Below, in pieces: positions 27,169-39,100 of a stretch of 64,000 nucleotides of DNA. Source of the DNA: Liolophura sinensis (Eukaryota > Mollusca > Polyplacophora > Chitonida > Chitonidae); the NCBI RefSeq assembly GCF_032854445.1, contig NC_088302.1:124001-188000 (forward strand), read 5' to 3'. A program made the translations under genes and the position numbers. Below the pieces are notes generated by a model that saw nothing but the letters and a program-made list of their open reading frames with translations, had not been told where the DNA came from and searched no databases. The first letter of the stretch is position 1; every line of letters begins with the position of its first letter.

Positions 27169-30100
27169 TATAGACAGACAGGCAAATATACATGTTACAT
27201 GTGCCATACAAGTATCATTACTACATGTAGCAACCTGACGGGCAGACAGACAGGCAAATGTACACTTACATGTAGCATACAAGTATCAAAACTAGCAGAC
27301 AGACAGATAAACATTCAGTTAAGATACATGTACCATCACTAGCAGCCTTACAGACAGACGCAACTAATATAAATGTGCCATTCCCAGAACTGTGACAGAC
27401 AAATGTACAGTTATGTGTAGCACACAAGTATCATTACAAGCAAACAGACAGACAGGTCATACTGCTGATCATTCTGTTGGTGGTCATACTGTTGGTCACA
27501 CTGCTGGTCATACTGCTGGTCATTCTACTGGTCATACTGTTGGTCATTCTGCTGGTCGTTCTGTTGGTCATACTGCTGGTCATACTGCCGGTCACACTGC
27601 TGGTCATACTGTTGGTCACACTACTGGTCACACTGCTGGTCATACCGCCAGTCATACTGCTGATCATACTGTTGGTGGTCACACTTTTGGTCTTTCTGCC
27701 TGTCATAATGCTGGTTAGTCTGCTTCTCATACTGCTGGTCATACCGCTGGTCATACCACCGGTCATACTGTTGGTCGTTCTGTTGGTCATACTGCTGGTC
27801 TTACTGCCGGTCATACTGCCGGTCATACTGCTGGTCACATTGCCAGTCATTCTGTCGGTCATTTTGTTGGTGGTCATACTGTTGGTCACACTGCTGGTCA
27901 TACTCTTGGTCATTCTACTGGTCATACTGCCAGTCATACTGCTGGTTATACTGCTGGTCACATTGCCGGTCATTCTGTCGGTCATTCTGTCGGTCATTCT
28001 GCTGGTCATACTGTTGGTGGTCACACTTTTGGTCATTCTGCCTGTCATAATGCTGGTTAGTCTGCTGGTCATACTGCTGGTCATACTGCTGGTCATACCG
28101 CCGGTCATACTGCTGGTCGTTCTGTTGGTCATACTGTTGGTCATTCTGCTGGTCTTACTGCTGGTCATACTGCCGGTCATACTGCTGGTCACATTGCCGG
28201 TCATTCTGCTGGTCATTCTGCCGGTCATCCTGCCGGTCATAATGCTGGTCACATTGCCGGTCATACTGCTGGCCATACTGCCGATCATACTGCTGGTCAC
28301 ATTTCCGGTCATACTGCTGGTCATACTGCCGGTCATTCTGCTGGTCAAATTGCCGGTCATTCTGCTGGTCACACTGCCGGTCATTCTGCTGGTCATACTG
28401 CCGGTCATACTGTTGGTCATACTGCCGGTCATACTGCTGGTCACATTGCCGGTCATTTTGTTGGTTATACTGCCGGTCATACTGCTGGTCACATTGCCCG
28501 TCACACTGCTGGTCATACTGCTGGTCACATTGCCGGTCGTACTGCTGGTCATACTGCCGGTCATTCTGCTGGTCACATTGCCGGTCATTCTGCTGGTCAT
28601 ACTGCCGGTCATACTGTTGGTCATACTGCCGGTCATACTGCTGGTCACATTGCCGGTCATACTGCTGGTCATACTGCCGGTCATACTGCTGGTCATACTG
28701 CTGGACACATTGCTGGTCATTCTGCTGGTCATACTGCTGGTCATACTGCCGGTCATACTGCTGGTCATACTGCTGGTCATACTGCTGGTCACATTGCCGG
28801 TCATACTGCAGGTCATACTGTTGGTCATTCTGTTGGTGGTCAAACTGTTGGTCATTCTGTCAGTCATTCTGCTGGTCATCCTGTCGGTCATTCTGCTGGG
28901 CGTTCTGTTGATCATACTGCTGGTCATTCTACTGGTCATTCTGTTGGTCATTCTACTGGTCACACGGCTGGTCATAATGCTGGTCATAATGCTGGTCATA
29001 CTGTCGGTCATTCTGCTGGTCGTTCTGTTAGTCATACTGCTGGTCATTCTGTTGGTCGTTCTGTTGGTCATACTACTGGTCATTCTGTTGGTCATACTGC
29101 TGGTCATTCTATCGGTGGTCACACTGCTGGTCATACTGCTGGTCACATTGCCAGTCATTCTGCTGGTCATTCGGTTGGTGTTCATAGTGCTGGTCAGTCT
29201 GCTGGTCACACTGCCGGTCATTCTGTTGGTCATACTGCTGGTCATTCTACTGGTCATACTGTTGGTCATTCTGCTAGTCGTTCTGCTGGTCATACTGCCG
29301 GTCACACTGCTGGTCACACTGCTGGCCATAATAATGGTCACTCTACTGGTCATACTGTTGGTCATTCTGCTGGTCATTCTGCTGGTCTTACTGCCAGTCA
29401 CACTGCTGGTCATAATAACTGTCATTCTACTGGTCATACTGTTGGTCATTCTGCTGGTCGTTCTGTTGGTGGTCATACTGCTGGTCATTCTGCTGGTCAT
29501 TCGGTTGGTGGTCATAGTGCTGGTCAGTCTGCTGGTCATTCTGCTAGTCGTTCTGCTGGTCATACTGCTGGTCATTCTACTGGTCATACTGTTGGTCATT
29601 CTGCTAGTCGTTCTGCTGGTCATACTGCCGGTCACACTGCTGGTCACACTGCTGGCCATAATAATGGTCACTCTACTGGTCATACTGTTGGTCATTCTGC
29701 TGGTCATTTTGCTGGTCTTACTGCCAGTCACACTGCTGGTCATAATAACGGTCATTCTACTGGTCATACTGTTGGTCATACTGCTGGTCGTTCTGTTGGT
29801 GGTCATACTGTTGGTCATTCTGCTGGTCGTTCTGTTGGTGGTCATACTGCTGGTCATACTGCCAGTCATTCTGTATATGGGGCACTGATAGTATGAAATC
29901 GTACATCAGAATCACAAAAACATTCCCTTATGACAGAGAAGTGAAAACCAACATGTACATACTGTGGGGGGCAGGGCTGACTGTTACAGACAACAATGTT
30001 GGATGGAGGTCTGCTTTTGCCCACACAGTTCTCATCAGTCACCACTGCCTCAGACTGCCCCTTCACGCACACTACATTTGTCTCTTGTGTTCCTGTAAAA

Positions 30101-33100
30101 AAATAAACAATTCCGCATAAAAAGTAATGCCACCTGAACTTTGTACACCCCTACCCTTACACACCCTACCCCATAACACACCTTCCTACCCCATGATACA
30201 CCCTCCTACCCAAAAACACACCTTTCACACTATCCTACCCCATGACTCACCTTCAAACTCTTTGACACACCCACCACACCCTCTTACCCATGACACACCC
30301 TCCACATACCCTACCCCAAGGCACACCTTCCCCACCAATTACCTCATGACACACCCTGCTACCCCATGACACATCCTCCAGACTCCTACTCTATGACACA
30401 CCTTATCCCATGACACACCCCATCCTATGGAACCCTATTGTTCATGACAACCTCCTACCCCATGACACTAATCTCCCACCCAGAGACACACCCTCTACAC
30501 TCTCCACTCATTCTACCCCAAGGCACACACTCCATATCCCTTAACTCATGACACACCCTTCCCCATGACGCACATTCCTACCATATGATACACCTTCCAT
30601 ACCCTTTACTCCATCACACACCCTCCATAATTCTACTTTATGACACACCCCACCCCATAACACACCAGCCTCACACCTCTACCCTGTGACACACCAGCCA
30701 CACCCACCCTACTCCATAACACACCAGCCTCACACCTCTACCCTGTGACACACCAGCCACACCCACCCTACTCCATAACACACCAGCCTCACACCTCTAC
30801 CCTGTGACAAACCAAGCACAACCACTCTACTCCATAACACACCAGCCTCACACCCCCTAATCCATAACACGCCAGCCACACACCCCTACTCACTGACACA
30901 CCAGCCACACCCACCCTACTCCATAACACACCAGCCTCACACCTCTACCCTGTGACACACCAGCCACACCCACCCTACTCCATAACACACCAGCCACACA
31001 CCCCCTACTCCATAACACACCAGCCACACCCACCCTACTCCATAACACACCAGCCTCACACCTCTACCCTGTGACACACCAGCCACACCCACCCTACTCC
31101 ATAACACACCAGCCACACACCCCCTACTCCATAACATACCAGCCTCGCACCTCTACCCTGAGACACACCAGGCACACCCACCCTACTCCATAACACACCA
31201 GCCTCACACCTCTACCCTGTGACACACCCACCCTACTCCATAACACACCAGCCGCCCCCTATTCAATGACACACCAGCCACACACCTCGTACTCTGTGAC
31301 ACACCAGCCACATCCCCTACCCCATAACACGCCAGCCACACACCCCTACTCACTGACACACCAGCAATTCCCCCCCACATACCGAGACACACCACACCCC
31401 CCTACTCAATGACACACCAGCCCCCCCCCCTCCACACATGCCAAGACACACCAGTCACACCCCTACTCAATGACACACCAGCCACTCCTCCCCCCACATA
31501 CCAAGACACACCGGTCTCACCCCTACTCAATGACACACCAGCCATCCCTCCCCCACATGCCAAGACACACCAGTCACACCCCTTACTCCATGACACACCA
31601 GCCACACCCCATACTCCATGCCACACCTGCCACACACCCTTGCTCTGTGATGCACCAGCCATCCCCCTTCCCCCCAACAATACCACAACGCACCGCTGCC
31701 CCCCCCCAACCCCACCCCACCGTGCTAATCCATAACACACCAGCCAAACACTCAGAGTGGCCAGACAGACTGACAGACGAAGACAGTTCAATACTCCCAG
31801 TAAGCATGTACAAAAGAGTGGGCAGACAGACTGACAGATGACAGTTCAATACTCCCAGTAAGCATGTTGAAGAGAGTAAAAGGTCAAACTGACAGATAAA
31901 GACATTTCAATACTCCCAGTAAGCATACTAAAGAGAGTGAAAGGTTAAAGTGACAGATGAAGATAGTTCACTACTTCCAGTAAACATGTACAAAAGAGTG
32001 GGCAGACAGACTGACAGACAAAGACAGTTCAACGCTCAGTAAGCATGTAGACGAGAGACCTGACAGATAAAGACAGTTCAATATCCCAGTAAGCATGTAC
32101 AAAAGCGTGGGCAAATGGACTGACAGATAAAGACACTCCATACTTCCAGTAAGCATGTACAAAAGGGTGGGCAGACAGACTGACAGTTCAATACTCTCAG
32201 TAAGAATATACATTTACAAGACAGCTAAACAGACGACCGAGAAGAAAGAAGCAACAGGAAGGCCAGATAGTGAGTGACATATTCATTTATGACTACAATG
32301 GCAAATGTTTCATGTAATATATGTGTATATACATGTAAAACAATAAAAATACCAATCAAATATAATATACCATACAAGAATATATTAAACTATAAATCAC
32401 ATATTTTAATATTTTATAATGCAAATTCTACACCAAAGTAGTTCATCAATACAGAGGTGGCTGAAAAATGATCTTAAAATATGGTCTTTCTGATTGAACA
32501 AACAGTTCAAAGAGCCTAGCTCATAAGCAAATCCTTTGCTTTTGTAAATGTTTAGCCTCTCCAAACAGTGTTCAAATACCGAATATAGAGAACAGGTGTC
32601 AGACTGCTATCATGGCTGCATGACTGAGGGGTGCTGCCAGTTTATCTACTCCCTAGTCAAGTGCCCTTTATAGAATAGCCCTGGTTTTATACTTAACTAA
32701 ACATCAGTGAAGTTCAATCATGTTTGCTTTGTATTGTACAGGTTTCACAGTCCATGTAGAGTGCTCAGCTTTCAGTTCTACAGTCCTCAGTAATTACAGC
32801 CACATACTTTACATACACACACCCTACGGTACCTATCTTGTCACCTTTCACAACTACAGAGGCCCAGGGTAATGAGCAGATCTTTCATGCCTTCCACCTT
32901 CATGCCAGTTTGGAAGGCTTTAATTTTTAGGGTATGTGACTGGAAACCATGAGCACATGATGCTGAATTTTCAACTAGGTAGAGAGGACTTCCCAACCTC
33001 CAGAACATGATGCTGAACATTGTTTAAATCATCAATTACATGTAGCTAGTGTGGACGTCCCAACCTCCAGAACATGATGCTGAACATTGCTTAAATCATC

Positions 33101-36100
33101 AATTACATGTAGCTAGTGAGGACATCCCAACCTCCAGAACATGATGCTGAACATTGCTTAAATCATCAATTAGGTAAAGAGGATGTCCCAACCTTCAGCA
33201 CATGATGATGAACATTGCTTAAATCATCAATTACATGTAGCTAGTGAGGACATCCCAACCTCCAGAACATGATGCTGAACACTGCTTAGTCATCAATTAG
33301 GTAAAGAGGATGTCCCAACCTCCAGCACATTATGCTGAACATTGTTTAAATCATCAATTACATGTAGCTAGTGTGGACGTCCCAACCTCCAGAACATGAT
33401 GCTGAACATTGCTTAAATCATCACTTACATGTAGCTAGTGTGGACTTCCCAACCTCCAGAACATGATGCTGAACATTGCTTAAATCATCACTTACATGTA
33501 GCTAGTGTGGACTTCCCAACCTCCAGAACATGATGCTGAACATTGCTTAAATCAACAATTACATGTAGCTAGTGTGGACGTCCCAACCTTCAGCACATGA
33601 TGATGAACATTGCTTAAATCAACAATTACATGTAGCTAGTGAGGACGTCCCTACCTCCAGCACATGATGCTGAACATTGCTTAAATCATCAATTACATGT
33701 AGCTAGTGAGGACGTCCCTACCTCCAGCACATGATGCTGAACACTGCTTAAATCATCACTTACATGTAGCTAGTGAGGACGTCCCTACCTCCAGCACATG
33801 ATGCTGAACACTGCTTAGTCATCAATTAGGTAGAGAGGACTTCCCAACCTCCAGCACATGATGCTGAACATTGTTTAAATCATCAATTACATGTAGCTAG
33901 TGAGGACGTCCCAACCTCCAGCACATGATGCTGAACACTGCTTAAATCATCACTTACATGTAGCTAGTGCAGACGTCCCTACTGTACCTCCACCACATGA
34001 TGCTGAACATTGCTTAAATCATTAATTAGCCACTGTGGATGTAGATACCTTCAGCACATGATGATGAACATTGCTTAAATCATCAATTACAAGTAGCTAG
34101 TGCAGACGTCCCTACTGTACCTCCACCACATGATGCTGAACATTGCTTAAATCATCAATTAGGTAAAGAGGATGTCCCAACCTTCAGCACATGATGATGA
34201 ACATTGCTTAAATCAACAATTACATGTAGCTAGTGAGGACGTCCCAACCTCCAGAACATGATGCTGAACACTGCTTAAATCATCAATTACATGTAGCTAG
34301 TGAGGACGTCCCAACCTCCAGAACATGATGCTGAACATTGCTTAAATCATCACTAACATGTAGCTAGTGAGGACGTCCCAACCTCCAGAACATGATGCTG
34401 AACATTGTTTAAATCAACAATTACATGTAGCTAGTGAGGACGTCCCTACCTCCAGCACATGATGCTGAACACTGCTTAAATCAACAATTACATGTAGCTA
34501 GTGAGGACATCCCAACCTGCAGCACATGATGCTGAACATTGCTTAAATCATCACTTACATGTAGCTAGTGAGGACATCCCAACCTCCAGAACATGATGCT
34601 GAACATTGCTTAAATCATCACTTACATGTAGCTAGTGAGGACGTCCCAACCTCCAGAACATGATGCTGAACATTGTTTAAATCAACAATTACATGTAGCT
34701 AGTGAGGACGTCCCTACCTCCAGCACATGATGCTGAACACTGCTTAAATCAACAATTACATGTAGCTAGTGAGGACATCCCAACCTGCAGCACATGATGC
34801 TGAACATTGCTTAAATCAACAATTACATGTAGCTAGTGAGGACGTCCCTACCTCCAGCACATGATGCTGAACATTGCTTAAATCAACATTACATGTAGCT
34901 AGTGAGGACATCCCAACCTTCAGCACATGATGATGAACATTGCTTAAATCAACAATTACATGTAGCTAGTGAGGACGTCCCTACCTCCAGCACATGATGC
35001 TGAACACTGCTTAAATCATCAATTACATGTAGCTAGTGCAGACGTCCCTACTGAACCTCCACCACATGATGCTGAACATTACTTAAATCATCAATTAGGT
35101 AAAGAGGATGTCCCAACCTTCAGCACATGATGATGAACATTGCTTAAATCAACAATTACATGTAGCTAGTGAGGACATCCCAACCTCCAGCACATGATGC
35201 TGAACATTGCTTAAATCATCAATTACATGTAGCTAGTGAGGACGTCCCAACCTCCAGCACATGATGCTGATCATTCCTTCAATTATCAATTACATGTAGC
35301 TAGTTAGGACGTCCCAACCTCCAGCACATGATGCTGAACATTGCTTAACTCAACAATTAGCTGGTTTGGCCATCCCAACCTGCAGCACATGATGCTGAAC
35401 ATTGCTTAAATCATCAATTACATGTAGCTAGTGAGGACGTCCCAACCTCCAGCACATTATGCGGAACATCGTTTAAATCATCAATTACATGTAGCTAGTG
35501 AGGACGTCCCAACCTCCAGCACATGATGCTGATCATTCCTTCAATTATCAATTACATGTAGCTAGTGAGGACGTCCCAACCTCCAGCACATTATGTGGAA
35601 CATCGTTTAAATCATCAATTACATGTAGCTAGTGTGGACGTCCCAACCTCCAGCACATGATGCTGAACATTGCTTAAATCAACAATTACATGTAGCTAAT
35701 GAGGACGTCCCTACCTGCAGCACATGATGCTGAACATTGCTTAAATCATCAATTACATGTAGCTAATGTGGACGTCCCTACCTGCAGCACATGATGCTGA
35801 ACATTGCTTAAATCATCAATTAGCTAGTGTGGATGTCCCTACCTCCAGCACATGATGCTGTACACTGCTTAAATCCAGCAATCTTCCAGGTGTACTCAAT
35901 GCGGGCACCAGCAGATGATTGAGGGTTGAGGGCATCATCTATGAACGGCTGCCCTTTGGATTTTGCTCCTGGCTGAGACACATTGTTTGTGTCTGATGAA
36001 GAACTTTGTGAAGGGTAGTTGTTGATCTTAAGGGCCTGCCTGCCTGGTGATTGCGGGGGTATGTACCGTAGGGGTTGGTAGCGTCCTGGAATCAAACCCC

Positions 36101-39100
36101 TATTATCATGTCTGTGGGCGAGTCGTTGTTGATGTGTTTGATATGGTGGGATATAATGAGGCTGCCGGCCGTATTGCAATGCACGCACATCAGACCCTTG
36201 ATACGCCTGGCTCGATGTCCTATGTGTGGAGCCTCCAGAGTGACTGTGGGCAAAAGTGGAGTGTCTATTGCCAAACACCGAATGCCTGTTGCTACCTGAA
36301 GAGTGTCTGTTGCCACCTTCGAAGCGCCTAGTATTGCCAAGGGCATGCCTTATGCCACTTGATTGATGATGCCTTGCTCCTGTAGATGCTGGCAAGTATG
36401 TGTTGTGGCTGTGGCTGGCATATTTAGAGTGACCTGAAGGATCACCAGACTGATGTTGATTAGATTGACGACCCGAATGATGTCGGTATGTGGTGGAACC
36501 CGCCAGATGGAGAGCCTGTGACCCATAACTTGGTGAGTGCTGAGACTGGGGGTGGGAATCGATCTTCTCTGGGGCAGACAACTGTTGAATCTGAGGTGTC
36601 CTGACTGGCTCTGCTGTCTGACCTTCCTGGTGTCTCCTATGACCTTTCCTATGGTTACCATGGTGATGTCGTCTACTGTGTTGCTGTTGTTGGAAACCTG
36701 CCTGGTTTCTTCTGGGGTTCGATTTCTCTGTTCTTGAGATAGACAACATATCTGCCATGACTTTGTCTACCATGCCTAGCGGCACTGTAAAGCTATAATG
36801 GATGCCCGGGTTCTTCTGGTAAGCCAGAAGCTGAAAGACACAAACCCAATGTTTTATTGAGACAAAGTTGCTCCCAATTTTAGTATAGAGACATGAGTGG
36901 CATGACTGACACCAGAGGCTGATTTGGAAGTTCCATCAACTTCCTTCCCTTGAAAATAAGCTTAAGCACCAAAAGTACTCATAAAATGCACATATACATG
37001 AGAGAAATTTGAGGTCAATGTGTATCAAAGGAATTTCATCTCTGTATAATTTTTTTATGATCTGTCCATATGATGACAGTCAAAAGCATCATTTCTGAAA
37101 TATCACTGCCGCTATTAGACTGAGTTGGAGCATGCAGCCACATACAAAGATGCGCACGCTGTACATGCAGTGTATGCAAAAGCCAGCCACATACAAAGAT
37201 GTGCACTCTGTACATGTAGTGTATGCAAATGCCAGCCACATAGCGATGCACACACTGTACATGCAGTGTATGCAAAAGCCTGCAGCATTCCAAGACGCAC
37301 ACACTGTACATGTAGTGTATACAAAAGCCAGCCACATACAAAGATGTGCACTCTGTACATGCAGTGTATGCAAAAGCCAGCCACATACAAAGATGTGCAC
37401 ATTGTACCTGTAGTGTATGCAAAAGCCAGCCACAATAACAGATGTGCACTCTGTACATGTACTGTATGCAAAAGCCAGCTACATACAAAGATGCGTACAC
37501 TGCACACATAGTGTATGCAAAAGCCAGCCACATACAATGATGCACACTCTGTACATGCAGTGTATGCAAAAGCCAGCCACATACAATGATGCACACTCTG
37601 TACATGTAGTGTATGCAAAAGCCTGCAGCATTCCAAGACGCACACACTGTACATGTAGTGTATGCAAAAGCCAGCCACATACAAAGATGTGCACGCTGTA
37701 CATGCAGTGTATACAAAAGCCAGCTACATACAAAGATGCACACTCTGTACATGTAGTGTATGCAAAAGCCAGCCACATACAAAGATGCACACTCTGTACA
37801 TGTAGTGTATGCAAAAGCCAGCCACATACAAAGATGTGCACTCTGTACATGCAGTGTATGCAAAAGCCAGCCACATACAAAGATGTGCACATTGTACCTG
37901 TAGTGTATGCAAAAGCCAGCCACATACAAAGATGTGCACATTGTACATGCAGTGTATGCAAAAGCCAGCCACATACAAAGATGCGCACTCTGTACATGTA
38001 GTGTATGCAAATGCCAGACACATACAAAGATGTGCACATTGTACATGTAGTGTATGCAAAAGCCAGCCACATACAAAGATGTGCACTCTGTACATGTAGT
38101 GTATGCAAAAGCCAGCCCCATACAAAGATGTGCACATTGTACATGTAGTGTATGCAAAAGCCAGCCACATACAAAGATGCGCACTCTGTACATGTAGTGT
38201 ATGTAAATGCCAGCCACATACAAAGATGTGCACATTGTACATGCAATGTATGCAAAAGCCAGCCACATACAAAGATGCACACTCTGTACATGCAGTGTAT
38301 GCAAAAGCCAGCCACATACAAAGATGCGCACTCTGTACATGTAGTGTATGCAAAAGCCAGCCACATACAAAGATGCACACTCTGTACATGTAGTGTATGC
38401 AAAAGCCTGCAGCATTCCAAGACGCACACACTGTACATGTAGTGTATGCAAAAGCCAGTCAAATACAAAGACGCGCACACTGTACATGTAGTGTATGCAA
38501 AAGCCAGCCACATACCAAGATGTGCACACTGTACATGAAGTGTATGCAAAAGCATTAAATATTATGCATTTGACTTCTACAAAGCATCATATAATGATGT
38601 TACAGATGTTAAGAGTGAGACAAACCTGTAAGTCCACAGTTCTGTTTGTGGGACCATGAGCAAAGATACACTGCCCTGGGCAAAGGTGGGTGCGCAGTCT
38701 CGAATAGGTAAAGGTGGTGCCTATGGCTTTGTACTGACCAGAAGGGGACGGTCTCCAATTTCCATTGAAAATGTACTCACCCCCAAATTTCTGCAAGGCT
38801 GAAACAGGAAAAACATTTAGAATGCATTAAGCCGATATTAACAGCCACTTAATATTGAGAATGCGCATTCTACATCGAATGGCTTGTTTCCGTTTCAACT
38901 ACTGGCAAGAAGTCTTTGATAGCCTGAAATGTATACAGAAACATACTTAGCCATCACCTTAAAACAGTTTCAATGAAAAAATGTGCTTTCTTTGATTTTG
39001 GAAAAGTTTTCGCCTCGAGTGTTATTAAAGTCAGAAAATAATTCGTAAAGTTTATTTTCTACATAAATCTTTGTATTACTTTTATACATGCAAGTTATAC

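Noticed and set aside
27434..29888. Overlapping frames of 803 and 811 codons on opposite strands
   Set aside because: Both come from a 12 bp array whose period is a multiple of three. Monotonous composition and no flanking coding signals.
30150..31745. C-rich array as derivative of the acceptor edge of exon 29963-30092
   Set aside because: The unit shows no match to the exon start and the array begins about 60 bp away.
32930..35842. CRISPR-like array of regular repeats and spacers
   Set aside because: The whole unit is repeated, including the would-be spacers; no cas genes, and the host is eukaryotic. The units are copies of an exon-intron junction.
37127..38550. 49 bp array as another junction-derived array (ctggctt word shared with the acceptor edge at 36830)
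   Set aside because: Only about seven contiguous bases are shared and about 300 bp separate array and exon; not enough.
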